Positions 53,899-63,582 of a stretch of DNA of 64,000 nt are shown here, in pieces (within the stretch, counting starts at the first letter, position 1; each line of letters opens with the position of its first letter). The stretch is from JARFQH01 sp963825595. Lineage in GTDB: Bacteria; Desulfobacterota; Desulfobacteria; Desulfobacterales; SG8-13. The notes under the pieces are model-generated. The model did not search any database. It had not been told where the DNA came from and worked only from the letters and a program-made list of their open reading frames with translations. The DNA is taken from contig CAWGUE010000013.1 in assembly GCA_963825595.1 (NCBI GenBank), forward strand, positions 186,001-250,000. Reading direction: 5' to 3'. A program made the translations under genes and the position numbers.

Positions 53899-55065
53899 AT
53901 GAATAACTCTTCAGGAAACGAATTGGTTATGGATTTCGACTCTCCGATCGACCGCCGGCAGACGAACAGTATGAAATGGGACAAGTACAGGGGCCGGGAT
54001 GTCATTCCCCTGTGGGTGGCCGACATGGATTTCCGATCGCCACCGTCCGTCATCGATGCGCTCTCCCGCCATGCCGCCCATGGCGTATTCGGATATCCCA
54101 CTGTGCCGCCGGCACTGGTTGACGTCATCCAGTCGCGGTTGGATGAAAATTATGGCTGGAAAGTCAACGAGCAGTGGCTCGTCTGGATACCGGGACTCGT
54201 CGCTGGCCTCAACATCGCCTGCCGGGCAGCGGGAGATGATCATGACGATGTGATGACCACCGTTCCTGTTTATCCACCTTTTCTAAAGGCCCCGGAATAT
54301 TCGGGTCGCCATCTGGTAACCGTGCCGCTGGCATTAACCGGCGGGCGTTGGGAGTTCGATTTGGATCGCATCGATAGCGCCATCGGGCCGTCAACGCGTC
54401 TTTTTATTCTGTGTAACCCTCACAACCCTGTGGGGCGCGTGTATAACCGTGATGAACTGACCGCTTTGGCCGGTCTTTGCGAAAAACACGATCTCATTGT
54501 CTGTGCCGACGAAATTCACTGCGATCTTATTCTGGACGCGGACAAGCGGCACATACCCTTTGCGATGCTGTCCCCGGAAGTCGCCGACCGAACGATCACC
54601 CTGATGGCTCCCAGCAAGACTTACAACATCCCCGGCTTGGGCTGCTCGTTTGCCGTCATACCCCATCCCCGGTTGCGCCAGCGCTTCAAAGTGGCGATGC
54701 GCGGTATCGTGCCGATGGTCAACGCCATGGGATTTACCGCCGCGCAGGCCGCTTACCGCGATGGGGGTGAATGGCTCAGCGCTCTGCTTTCATATCTGCG
54801 CAGAAGCCGTGATATAGTGGCCACGGCCATCGAGCAGATGCCGGCGGTTTCCGCGACCCACGTCGAAGCCACCTATCTCACCTGGATCGACACGCGCGAA
54901 ACCGGTATTGAGGATCCGGTCGCCTTTTTCGAAGCGGCAGGGGTGGGACTGTCAGACGGCCGGGAATTTGGCGGGCCGGGATACGTCCGCCTCAATTTCG
55001 GTTGTCCACATGCGCTGCTGCAGCGTGGGTTAGAGCGGATGAATAGTGCTCTCGAACAGCTGTGA
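53899..55065 (+). CDS. PatB/MalY-family PLP-dependent C-S lyase/aminotransferase
   Basis: The 388-residue fold-type I PLP enzyme of the PatB/MalY group (cystathionine beta-lyase activity) starts FDSPIDRRQTNSMKWD, continues with PLWVADMDFRSPP, the NPHNPVGRV loop, CADEIHCDL (Asp to pyridine N) and the PLP lysine in APSKTYNIPGLGCSF, and ends with RLNFGCP. All active-site elements are present. It may supply homocysteine from cystathionine or degrade Cys to H2S and pyruvate. A PAS-GGDEF gene precedes it by 17 bases and a HAD phosphatase follows by 53 bases, all on the same strand. Confidence 0.92.
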   Translation: MNNSSGNELVMDFDSPIDRRQTNSMKWDKYRGRDVIPLWVADMDFRSPPSVIDALSRHAAHGVFGYPTVPPALVDVIQSRLDENYGWKVNEQWLVWIPGLVAGLNIACRAAGDDHDDVMTTVPVYPPFLKAPEYSGRHLVTVPLALTGGRWEFDLDRIDSAIGPSTRLFILCNPHNPVGRVYNRDELTALAGLCEKHDLIVCADEIHCDLILDADKRHIPFAMLSPEVADRTITLMAPSKTYNIPGLGCSFAVIPHPRLRQRFKVAMRGIVPMVNAMGFTAAQAAYRDGGEWLSALLSYLRRSRDIVATAIEQMPAVSATHVEATYLTWIDTRETGIEDPVAFFEAAGVGLSDGREFGGPGYVRLNFGCPHALLQRGLERMNSALEQL

Positions 55066-55118
55066 CATAGGGTGTCATCTCTGATGGCATTCATCAACAC
55101 GATAGCGGAAGGCATGCA

Positions 55119-55589
55119 ATGATCGAAGTTAACGTTCCGGGGTACAAATCGATTCGGATCGAGCATTTGGTTCTGGACCACAACGGAACCCTTGCGGTTG
55201 ACGGCATCCTGATTGCAGGGGTGAAGGTGTGTCTCGCGGAGTTGTCCGGCAAGCTGAAAATCCATGTGGTTACGGCCGACACTTTCGGTAAAGCCCGGGC
55301 GCAGTTGGAAGGCGTGCCCTGCGAGCTTACGGTACTTCCCCCCGGCAACCAGGACCAGGGTAAATTGGCGTTCGTCCAAAAACTCGGCAGTCAGCGCACG
55401 GCCTGTATTGGCAATGGCCGCAACGATTGCCTCATGCTGAAAGAGGCGGCCTTGGGAATCGCCGTCATCCTCGCGGAAGGTGCGGCAGCGGAGACGGTCG
55501 TCGCGGCCGACGTGGTTTGCGTTGGTATCGTTCCGGCCCTGGAGCTGTTGCTGCACCCGCTGCGGCTGACCGCCACCCTGCGGTCATAA
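55119..55589 (+). CDS. HAD-superfamily soluble P-type-ATPase-like phosphatase
   Basis: The 156-residue cytoplasmic protein has HAD motif I DHNGTLAVDG (DxNGT in place of DxDGT), motif II VVTADTFG and motif III/IV region CIGNGRNDCLML. It has only the core Rossmann-like fold without a cap, the layout of the 'soluble P-type ATPase' group (COG4087-like). The Asp to Asn change at the second Asp of motif I would reduce phosphotransfer to water, so it may be a weak phosphatase or a phosphate-binding protein. GGAAGG lies nine bases upstream. Confidence 0.85.
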   Translation: MIEVNVPGYKSIRIEHLVLDHNGTLAVDGILIAGVKVCLAELSGKLKIHVVTADTFGKARAQLEGVPCELTVLPPGNQDQGKLAFVQKLGSQRTACIGNGRNDCLMLKEAALGIAVILAEGAAAETVVAADVVCVGIVPALELLLHPLRLTATLRS

Positions 55590-55645
55590 TTTTTGCCCAC
55601 CCCCGTCATCACTACAGGTACTGATGGCAACGCCATGCAATCAGC

Positions 55646-55680
55646 AATTGTCCATCCATAAATGGCCTTTTTTCCGCTTG
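55646..55680. repeat. family D end fragment
   Basis: AATTGTCCATCCATAAATGG followed by CCTTTTTTCCGCTTG reproduces the left end of the 19615 element over at least 27 consecutive identical bases. No matching right end follows. It lies between the HAD gene and the beta-helix pseudogene. Confidence 0.7.
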
Positions 55681-55724
55681 TTGATCATCGAGTCAACGGC
55701 AAGACCCTGAAGATCGCCTCGCCG

Positions 55725-56847
55725 TTATTCGATCACCGAATCGGTGTATTCGATCTCGCCGGCCAGGACAAAAATGACTGGGACGTTTTCAAAACTGAAG
55801 TTGGGGTTGTTGCTCAGAAAGGATCGATCGATGCGCAGGGTACCGCTGAGATCGTTGCTCACGAAAAATATCGACCCGCCGCCTTCATTGGCCGTGTTTT
55901 CCGTCAGGGTGCTGCCGCACACCTCAAGGGTAAAGGTGTTGCCATCGTTGTAAATGCCCCCGCCGCAGCTGCCTCCGGGGGTTCCGGGGCGGACCGGATT
56001 GGCGCCAAATCCGATGCCTTGGTTGTGCTCATGACGCTGTTGATTATGGTGAATGAGCCCCCGATGCTGCTCAGAGCGCCGTCGTTGACCCCGATATTAC
56101 CCAGAGCGTTGCGACCGCCGAAAGTTGATCCAACCACATAGACCGGCTGGTTGTCATACTGGCTGAGTACGCGGACAGCCGCGCCACCGACGTCCGGGCC
56201 CTCGATATCGCAGCGGTTATTGAAAAAGCGGCAGTTCACGATCTTGAAACGACCCCCGCGCACAAATATAGCCCCTCCACCACCGGGATCTTCACCGGAG
56301 GTATAACCGTTTACGAAGGTCAGGTTCGCACCGTTAGCCGGGGGTGGTCCTAGTCCTGGCAGTGGGAGGTCGTCCAGACCAGGTCCGGATCAAGGGGGTT
56401 CATGCATAGAATCCGTCGCTGGCCGCCGCCGCCGAGTGTCACCAAGCCGCCGCCATCGATAACGATCTCTGGGCCGGTATCGTTGAATACTTTGGCGGTT
56501 TCCGTGAGGGTCATGGTGACCGGGTCTGGACCGCAATCAAAGACAATCACACCGCCGCCGGCCACCGCCGCGACCAGAGCTGCGATGGAGCAACTCTCCG
56601 GGGTTCCGTTGCCTATTATCTGGTCTGAAATACTACTGTCCATGGCTTGCGCCGCCGCCGGAAGGCTGCATAGGGCTTCAGCCGTGCCGGCTTCCGGCCA
56701 GTCGTCTGAAAAGTGAATCGTGTTGGTCTCGGTGATCTCCGGAACAAACCCTGAATCGCCCGACCCACAGCCGAAGAGTAGCCCGACCATAAAGAAAAAC
56801 AGGATGCCGAAGTTGGCGCTGGGAGTATGATAAGGAGTCGATACCAT
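55725..56847 (-). pseudogene. beta-helix lipoprotein gene with two frameshifts
   Basis: The start at 56847 (GAGGGG upstream) gives a signal peptide with a lipobox-like LLFGC, then an N-terminal segment ending in IVIDGGGLVTLGGGGQRRIL, the first rung of a right-handed beta-helix. The frame breaks near 56375 and continues as LTFVNGYTSGEDPGGGGAIFV and FKIVNCRFFNN. It breaks again near 56040 and continues as GGGIYNDGNTFTLEVCGSTLTENTANEGGG, ending at TDSVIE (55725). Restored it would be about 370 residues with GGAIFV-type repeats (polymorphic outer-membrane-like). Sequencing errors could explain the shifts; decay is more likely given the surroundings. Confidence 0.8.
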
Positions 56848-57381
56848 CAGTTCTTTCCCCTCTTTGAAAAATAGGAATTTGCCTTCTCGGCGATTGAATT
56901 TATCTCTATACTCGGATTTCAATTTTTTATCGACCGATCCAATTCTAATGTTAAATGGTTAGGACCAAATAATTGGAGAGTATCAGATATTTCGGTTTAA
57001 TTCTCACATCTACAACAATGGCAAGAAATTCAAGGTATGAGACTTTCAATTCGGCCTCAAAAACCATAAGATGTCAAAAAGGTTGCCGGGGATGTACTTA
57101 ATCAGTAGAATGGGAAATTTTTCAGTTTCGATGAAATGCCAAAATATTTCAGGAAAACAATAAATGATTGACATTACAACAAAAAATTTGATACGAGAAA
57201 TTTTCTCTCAACAAATATAATCATATTTCCAAAAGCGATTTAATCATATCTATCCCGACTTTTTTTATGTATATATCGATGGCCAGCACTTTACTTTCTA
57301 ATATTATTGAATACAGGTTGCAGTGAATTTTGAATTAAAAAAACTTTCGCCACCAAAAGGCAAAGTACTGCCAGATGTGTC
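56848..57381. other. AT-rich region, no gene seen
   Basis: Base composition changes sharply here from about 55% G+C-like to strongly AT-rich sequence that continues to about 59.3 kb. No ORF of note occurs in this stretch. It marks the edge of a segment of foreign origin. Confidence 0.6.
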
Positions 57382-57828
57382 ATGAAACACTTGAATGAGA
57401 ACAAAAAAATAATATCAAAACAGTTAGTTAAGTCACTAACGTTTTTTGGATTAATAATCATATTTTCGTTATACTATAATTTCAGAGATATTAAGAAGGA
57501 AATAAAAAATTTCGTAAAATCGAAAGGTACAGATGAGATTACAATATATGAGGAAAGATTTTCTGGGCTTTTGGAGTTATTGCCCAAACAAGGTGTCGTC
57601 GGTTACATTTCAGATAAATTTGATGATCCGAACCTTGATGCGAAAGCGTTCTTTTTAACCCAATATGCTCTTGCCCCAACTATAGTTGTTAGGGAGAAAA
57701 TTCGTCCAATGGTAGTGGGCAACTTTGAAAATAGTGAAATTAGAACCGAGGAATATGAAAAAAATGGTCTAAGCCTTTATAAAGATTTTAACAATGGCGT
57801 TATGTTATTCGTGCTAAAGGGTCATTAA
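57382..57828 (+). CDS. small membrane-anchored protein paired with a GT39-like glycosyltransferase
   Basis: The 148-residue protein has one N-terminal membrane segment (SLTFFGLIIIFSLYYNF, about 18-34). A small soluble domain follows, with LLPKQGVVGYISDKFDDP, FLTQYALAPTIVV and a late DFNNGVMLFVL. Similar small proteins are found upstream of ArnT/PMT-like glycosyltransferase genes in polysaccharide loci, as here. Its function is unknown. It is intact, although the partner is not. The stop is two bases before the next start. Confidence 0.6.
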   Translation: MKHLNENKKIISKQLVKSLTFFGLIIIFSLYYNFRDIKKEIKNFVKSKGTDEITIYEERFSGLLELLPKQGVVGYISDKFDDPNLDAKAFFLTQYALAPTIVVREKIRPMVVGNFENSEIRTEEYEKNGLSLYKDFNNGVMLFVLKGH

Positions 57829-57830
57829 TA

Positions 57831-59245
57831 GTGATGCTCTTTCCATCCTTGTTTTTTCCTTTTCTCTTGGCTTACCTTTTTTTAAGCGCTATCTGGCCTA
57901 AAAAATATAACAGCCTATCCAGCAATTTTCTTAAATTTTCTCTTTCCATTGGCGTAGCATTTGGATTAACGTCCTGTACTTTTTTTATTTGGTTGCAGTT
58001 ATTCGGTACAGCAGTAAATAATTATATAATATTTGATCTAGTGTTTCTGCTCATCTCTACATTAACCGTTTTATACGCATCAAGATCTATTTTGGGCACC
58101 AATAACTCTTGCCACTCTTTTGAACGACAAGAGAAATTGTACATTAATATTTTAGCTACGATCTTTTCTGTCTTGTTTATTTGCTCAATTGTTGTTTTCT
58201 CCTTAAGATCTGCAAATGAGCCGCATGGTTTTTAGGATGCTTGGGCCATTTGGAACATGCGCGCAAGGTTTTTATTCAAATACGGTGGATTATTTGACAA
58301 ATGCATTTTCTAATCTTTATGGTTGGTCGCATCCCGATTATCCCCTTTTGATACCTGGAAGCGTTGCAAGAATCTGGCGCTATTTGGGTAATGAATCACA
58401 AATCGCTCCTGTAGTTGTAGCGATGTTTTTTACCTTTGGTACGGTTACAGTGGTCGTTAGCTTCTCTTTCAATGATTCATAGCAAAAGCATAGGATTATT
58501 TGCTGGAATGGTGTTGCTGGGAACACCCTATTCTACAAAAACTGGCGCCTGGCAGATCGCAGACATACCTCTTGGTTTCTTTATATTATCAACTATCGTG
58601 TTATTCTGTCTTCAGGATTGTATTGGCACTAACTTCAAACTTATTTTTATTTCCGGAGTTATGGCAGGATTTGCAGCATGGACAAAAAACGAAGGCCTTT
58701 TATTTGTAACTGCGATAATTATAACACGCTTGATTGTTATTTTGCCCGAGAAGGGATTGAAAGTGTTCCTCAAAGAAATGTGTTTTTTTATTTTAGGATT
58801 GTTGCCTATTTTATTGATTCTAATTATTTTTAAGATAAAATATGCACCGAATAATGATTTATTTACTGGCCAGAGTGTTAAATCAATAATGGAAAAATTA
58901 AGTAATTTGTCAAGATATTCAGCAATAGGAAAGGCATACTTTTCTTTCTTTTATGATAAAGTTGCAAAAATATGGCTAATTTTACTTCCGCTTGGTTTAA
59001 TATTTTTTAGGCGGTCTATGGGAAAGATTAATATGGTGAGTGTCAAGACTTGTTTTATCGTTTCGATATATATGCTGGCTGGTTACTTTATTGTGTTTTT
59101 GATTACTCCTCACGATCTATCGTGGCACATAGAAACTGCTTTACCTCGATTATTTATTCAATTATGGCCGGTTATTGTATTTTCTTGTTTCCTTCTTTTG
59201 TCTTCACCTGAAGAGCTAATGCATAGTTTCGAACGCCCGGTATAG
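57831..59245 (+). pseudogene. membrane glycosyltransferase of the GT39 (ArnT/PMT-like) type, broken
   Basis: The polytopic protein has a long N-terminal membrane part (to about residue 130). The frame then meets a stop after SANEPHGF (TAG near 58234), where relatives carry G-G-x-D-A-W-A-I-W-N; that same motif, DAWAIWNMRARF, is readable just after the stop. Near 58290 and 58455 the frame shifts, giving GWSHPDYPLLIPGSVARIWRYLG (the conserved donor-site loop) and then a second set of membrane segments (YSTKTGAWQIADIPLGFF onward) to 59245. It has at least one stop and two shifts, so no functional enzyme. It would transfer a sugar from a lipid carrier. Confidence 0.75.
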
Positions 59246-59435
59246 CAGTCTCAGGAGAATGAGTCAGCCAACTTACGCTTGGAAACTCAGCGCAAAGACC
59301 CACACAGACACTATCATCTTCAGATCAGGTTACACGGTTTATATATCGTCATTTTTTTAGAGTCAAAATCGACCTCCAATTTTTCAATTGTTCAAAGCAC
59401 CTGTTTGCCTTGGTATGTGTCAGCCTACCCCTCGA

Positions 59436-61292
59436 TTATTTTAAGTGCTCTTCCGTGTAAAGGGACAGCTCGATCATCCGTTCAAGAAGTTCATCCGTCT
59501 GCAGCCCTGGGAAATTGTGGCGCACAAGTTCCTTACAAAACAGGCGGCAAATATAGCGCAGCTTGCGACTCTTGTGTTTGCCGGCATATACAAAGTCCCT
59601 GTGCCCGTTGTTAATGACAATGACGTTTTTTTCCTCATCGTATCGTGAACGCCAAATTTCACCCGGCGCCCGACGATAGGTATACCCGGGAAGCCCTTTA
59701 TTCGCTTTACCGGTATTGGATGATTGGTCTACAAGAGAATCGGTGACGGTTATCAAGGCCTCATCCCTGCAGGTATTGTCACCCTGGCGAACAATGACCT
59801 CCAGCGTTGTCAGGCACGGTTCTGCCGGTGCAATGAAAGTGATCGATTCACGGGTATCCTCCTTTAAATGGCCTTCTCCGTCGATAATACTCCATTGATA
59901 TACCAGGTTTTCCAAAACGACCCTTCGGGAGCGGTCCCGGCAGATAGCACGATATTTTTTGGGCTTGTCAACCGAAACAACACTTGCTTTCGGAGAAATC
60001 AGAGCGCTGAACAAGGGGCCCGCATATTCAAAAAACTGTTTTTGACTGCTGTCATTGTCAAGCAGCTCCGGCACATCTTCATGATTTCCATTTTCACGGT
60101 CTTTTTTTTCACGGGAATTTCCACGCATGAGTCCACTGGTAAAAAGTGACTTCGATTTATTTTGAGTTTTTCCGCCATAAAAATCAAACCAGTCATATTC
60201 TTCTTTCGGTAGCCGCAAAAATGCTTCTTTGAGGGCGCGCTGGACCCTGCGAAGAACCTGGCGGCTGGACCGTTCCTCTTCAGCCTTGCGCTGTTCTTCG
60301 ATTATTTCTTTAAGGTGTTTTTCAACCGGAAGCATCGCCCGGCATAAAGCGTCAAAATGATCATCATGAATAATGCCTTGGCGCGTGCCCGGGGTGAGAG
60401 ACAAAAAAGGTGCATCCACGAGGCCTTGGAGATACCCCGCAGTCCATGGCTCTTTATCAAAGGGGTCCAGTTCGGTGATCGAAGGCAAGACGCGCGTACC
60501 CCGTCGATATAAACCAACGCGGTTTACGGAACCCGGATCGTTGAGATAAATCTCAAGATAAATATCACCCTGTGCGGTTTCAGCCGGTTTGAGATTATGG
60601 AGCAGACGCCCTGTGAATTGCCGCGGGACCACGACGAACTCTTTGCGGCCGGTTCGATCAATGACTTTGACCGTTACCCCTGTTTCTTTGATCCGGTCCC
60701 TGAGTTCAGATGCAAGATAGCGTTGAATTTTGTCGCCCGTTAACGACCGTAACCCCGGCAGCAGGGGATAGACCATCATGTCTGTTCCCTTAAAGGGGAG
60801 CAATATCCGTTTCTTCGAGACCGCAAAATCCGGCGAATCTTTGGCCATGGTCATCTGGTATGATTCCCCCTCCGCACTGCAACAGGTCATGCTGAGATTC
60901 TGGCCGACCGTCCAGAAACTTAGAAGACCAATACCGAATTCTCCTTGAATCCCTTTGGCTCCCTCTGACTTGAACTGCCTCTTGATGGAATCGCAGATGT
61001 GGGTCGCCACGCGACGAAAATCCGGCAAACCCTTTGCATTCCTTGGAATGCCCTCGCCATCGTCGCTAATCTTGAGATAGAACGCTCCCCTTTTTTTACC
61101 CCGAACAATGACGATTTGTTTAGCCCGAGCATCAATGCTGTTTTCCACAAACTCGGCAACGGCCTTTAATGGATTGGCTTGAGTATTGGCGATGATGCTG
61201 ATGGCGTTCCAATGATCTGCGATTCGCAGCTTGCCGGAACGAACACCCTTCTTTTTCTTTTTTCTTGTAGTTCCGGGCACCACTGACCTCAC
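59436..61292 (-). CDS. GHKL ATPase of unknown function (MORC/Hsp90-like ATP-binding domain, Ig-like and C-terminal domains)
   Basis: The 618-residue cytoplasmic protein has an N-terminal GHKL ATPase. The N-box is KAVAEFVENSIDA (about 42-54), the G1 box ISDDGEGI (about 74-81) and the G2 region KGIQGEFGIGLLSFW. A transducer-like S5-fold segment follows (about 185-330, with DAPFLSLTPGTRQG), then a charged coiled coil (330-400), an Ig/PKD-like beta-sandwich (about 450-525) and a C-terminal helical region that includes a YDEEKNVIVINNGHRDF strand-turn. The ATP site is intact. Prokaryotic MORC-like proteins often accompany mobile or defence loci; here the neighbours are a decayed island, so a defence role is possible but unproven. 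Start GTG 61292 is uncertain. Confidence 0.8.
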   Translation of the reverse strand: MRSVVPGTTRKKKKKGVRSGKLRIADHWNAISIIANTQANPLKAVAEFVENSIDARAKQIVIVRGKKRGAFYLKISDDGEGIPRNAKGLPDFRRVATHICDSIKRQFKSEGAKGIQGEFGIGLLSFWTVGQNLSMTCCSAEGESYQMTMAKDSPDFAVSKKRILLPFKGTDMMVYPLLPGLRSLTGDKIQRYLASELRDRIKETGVTVKVIDRTGRKEFVVVPRQFTGRLLHNLKPAETAQGDIYLEIYLNDPGSVNRVGLYRRGTRVLPSITELDPFDKEPWTAGYLQGLVDAPFLSLTPGTRQGIIHDDHFDALCRAMLPVEKHLKEIIEEQRKAEEERSSRQVLRRVQRALKEAFLRLPKEEYDWFDFYGGKTQNKSKSLFTSGLMRGNSREKKDRENGNHEDVPELLDNDSSQKQFFEYAGPLFSALISPKASVVSVDKPKKYRAICRDRSRRVVLENLVYQWSIIDGEGHLKEDTRESITFIAPAEPCLTTLEVIVRQGDNTCRDEALITVTDSLVDQSSNTGKANKGLPGYTYRRAPGEIWRSRYDEEKNVIVINNGHRDFVYAGKHKSRKLRYICRLFCKELVRHNFPGLQTDELLERMIELSLYTEEHLK

Positions 61293-61596
61293 GGTAATTC
61301 AGAAAAAACGGTTAGGGCTTCGTCAAAAGTAATTTTGTGCTTTTGAAGGTTTTTCTCAGCTTTTTTTTCATCCCAACAAAGGCTATTTTTTCATAATTAT
61401 TAAATAATTATATCTAAATTATATTGCAAGCGGTTTTTCAGAACATTTTCCAGGATACTGAAAACATTAACGTCCAACTCGACTGAGGCGAGCGCGCTCT
61501 TGTCCACTGTGGCGGATCCAACGTTCGACTTTCAAATTTTCAAGCAGCCTATTTTCAAGGTCGTATTTTTGTCCGTCTCTTTTTAACAATTTCGAT

Positions 61597-61700
61597 CGAA
61601 GTTGGAAGTTGAGTGTTGGACGTTCAGCTTTTTCCCGTTCTCCGTTGGGCGTTGCAGGTTGGCCGTTCGGTTTTTTGCATTTCGTTCAGCCTTGGACGTT
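61597..61700. repeat. degenerate short tandem repeats (GTTGGACGTT-type)
   Basis: Between about 61597 and 61700 the sequence repeats short variations of GTTGGACGTTC (GTTGGAAGTTGAGTG, GTTGGACGTTCAGC, GTTGGGCGTTGCAGG, CTTGGACGTTGGACGG). The remainder of 61293-61700 is AT-rich and holds no gene. Confidence 0.5.
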
Positions 61701-61708
61701 GGACGGGC

Positions 61709-61957
61709 ATTACCACGCCCATTAGCATCAAAGATACACGGGCATCATTTATCACTAATGCACTGGATAAAAACGAACGGATGAGCTTCATTCAGAAACG
61801 GGTAGGTCATGCGACAACACGGATGATTGTGGATCATTCTTACCGGTATACCCCGGATCCAGACGACGGCTCCCGCCTGGAAAAATCTTGGAATTCTTAC
61901 AGGATTATACCAGAGTCAGATGGGTTTGATTTAGAACTTATTGAAAAGATAAAAAAA
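61709..61957 (+). pseudogene. C-terminal fragment of a tyrosine recombinase (integrase)
   Basis: The frame reads SIKDTRASFITNALDKNERM, FIQKRVGHATTRMIVDHSYRYTP and DDGSRLEKSWNS. This is the end of a tyrosine recombinase: box II region with Arg, the GH motif of helix alpha, and the nucleophile-type Tyr in the DHSYRY segment. The first 200 or so residues, including the first Arg box, are missing. It ends at the tmRNA-like attachment sequence that follows immediately, as integrase genes usually do. It is inactive. Confidence 0.8.
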
Positions 61958-61982
61958 TGGTGGAGGCGGCGGGAGTCGAACC
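61958..61982 (-). other. attachment-site remnant, tmRNA (ssrA) 3'-end sequence
   Basis: On the minus strand this 25-base stretch reads GGTTCGACTCCCGCC followed by GCCTCCACCA. That is the T-loop, acceptor arm and CCA of tmRNA. The sequence diverges right after the T-loop (the rest of the T-stem and the tmRNA body are absent), so it is an att-type direct repeat left by an integration event and not a tmRNA gene. It lies directly after the integrase fragment. Confidence 0.7.
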
Positions 61983-62100
61983 TACTTTTGTCCATACAGC
62001 CACAGTGGTTTACCGAATGTTTACTGAATGCCAATTTAGGATTTTTAGCGGAAACATCTCTTGCCGGGCGGGCTGCAGAGAGGGGCAACCGTCGATGGGC

Positions 62101-63582
62101 TCACGTCCCGCAAAAGGTTCGGTAGGGCTGCACCGAAGGGGGCGGTGGCAGGTGATAGCCGGCCTGTTCCGGCGGATCCTGGTAGGGTTGGGACAAGAAA
62201 CCCAGCAGTTTTTCCATGACCGTAAAATCGGCCCGCTCCACGGCCGCCTCCAAGGCCTCTTCCACCCGATGGTTGCGAGGGATGATCGCCGGGTTCTGGG
62301 TGTTCATGAGCCGGCGGGCTGCCTTCCAGGAATCAGGTTGCCGTTTTAACCGGGCCTGCCAGCGCTCGAACCACTGCTTAAAATCCGGGGCCCGGAACAC
62401 GGAGGCCTCCGGCAAGGAACCGGATGCCAGGTCGCGGAAGGTGTTGGTAAAATCCGCCCCGTGTCGGTGCATGCAATCGAGCAGGTCCTCCACCAGGGCG
62501 CCGTCATCCGATTCCTGGTTCAGCAGTCCCAGTTTGGCTCGCATGCCCGCCAGCCAGTAATGACGGAAGGTGTCTGAAAATCCAGAGATTGCCTCTTTTG
62601 CCATCGATACGGCCTCTTGCGGATCCTCGTGAATTAGCGGCAAAAGCGTCTCGGCAAACCGGGCAAGATTCCATTGGGCGATCAGCGGCTGACGGCCGTA
62701 AGCGTATCGGCCCTTGTGATCGATGGAACTGAAGACGGTATTCGGATCGTAGGCATCCATGAACGCGCAGGGGCCGTAGTCAATGGTTTCACCGCAAAGG
62801 GCCATGTTGTCCGTGTTCATGACGCCGTGGATGAAGCCAACCAGCAGCCAGCGGGCCACCAGGGACGCCTGTCGCTTATTGACGGCACCAAGCAGGGCAA
62901 GATACGGATTCCCGTCCGTGGCCAGATCAGGAAAGTGGCGACGGATGGTGTAATCCGCCAGCGTCCGGACCTCGTTGGGGTTGCCCCTCGCCGCCGCATA
63001 CTCGAAGGTGCCCACGCGGATGTGGCTGGCCGCCGTGCGGGTGAGAATCGCCCCCTGCAGGGCGGTTTCACGGAACACCTGTTCACCAGTGGTCACCACC
63101 GCAAGGCTGCGGGTCGTCGGTATGTCCAAGGCGTATAAGGCCTCGCTGATGATATACTCCCGAAGCATCGGCCCCAGGGCCGCCCGCCCGTCCCCCTGCC
63201 GCGAAAACGGGGTCCTGCCGGACCCTTTGTACTGGATGTCGAAGCGCTCACCTTTCGGTGTCACTTGCTCGCCCAGCAGTATTGCCCGCCCATCGCCCAG
63301 CATGGTGAAATAACCGAACTGATGCCCCGCGTAGGCCTGAGCGAGAGGCTCGGCCCCCTCGGGGATTCTGTTGCCCGAGAAAACGGCGGCGCCCTCGTCG
63401 CCCTTTAGGGCATCGGGGTTTAGCCCCAAAAACTGCGCCAGCGCTGCGTTGAAAACCACGAGTTTCGGCGTGCGCACCGGTACTGGATTCAGCCGGACAT
63501 AGAAAGCCTCCGGCAACCGTGCGTAGCTGTTCTCGAATTTCCACCCGGCGTCCGGGTGGTTTTGTCCGCTGCTGGGCGTCAT
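62101..63582 (-). CDS. selO: protein adenylyltransferase SelO (YdiU/UPF0061 family)
   Basis: This pseudokinase-fold enzyme transfers AMP from ATP to Ser, Thr or Tyr of target proteins in redox homeostasis. The 493-residue protein (ATG 63582, GGAGG seven bases upstream) starts with FENSYARLPEAFYVRLNPVPV. It carries the family motifs AYAGHQFG, LGDGRAILLGE, YKGSGRTPFSR (ATP-binding), GFIHGVMNTDN (catalytic) and IDYGPCAFMD (DYG metal motif), and ends with the YRTFCGT tail typical of SelO. An in-frame ATG upstream (63621) lacks a ribosome site. Its neighbour is an old integration site on the downstream side. Confidence 0.95.
   Translation of the reverse strand: MTPSSGQNHPDAGWKFENSYARLPEAFYVRLNPVPVRTPKLVVFNAALAQFLGLNPDALKGDEGAAVFSGNRIPEGAEPLAQAYAGHQFGYFTMLGDGRAILLGEQVTPKGERFDIQYKGSGRTPFSRQGDGRAALGPMLREYIISEALYALDIPTTRSLAVVTTGEQVFRETALQGAILTRTAASHIRVGTFEYAAARGNPNEVRTLADYTIRRHFPDLATDGNPYLALLGAVNKRQASLVARWLLVGFIHGVMNTDNMALCGETIDYGPCAFMDAYDPNTVFSSIDHKGRYAYGRQPLIAQWNLARFAETLLPLIHEDPQEAVSMAKEAISGFSDTFRHYWLAGMRAKLGLLNQESDDGALVEDLLDCMHRHGADFTNTFRDLASGSLPEASVFRAPDFKQWFERWQARLKRQPDSWKAARRLMNTQNPAIIPRNHRVEEALEAAVERADFTVMEKLLGFLSQPYQDPPEQAGYHLPPPPSVQPYRTFCGT

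Noticed and set aside
61957..62349. ORF beginning MVEAAGVEPTF on the plus strand
   Set aside because: This is the well-known artefact of translating the complement of a tRNA/tmRNA 3' end; the DNA is the attachment-site remnant.
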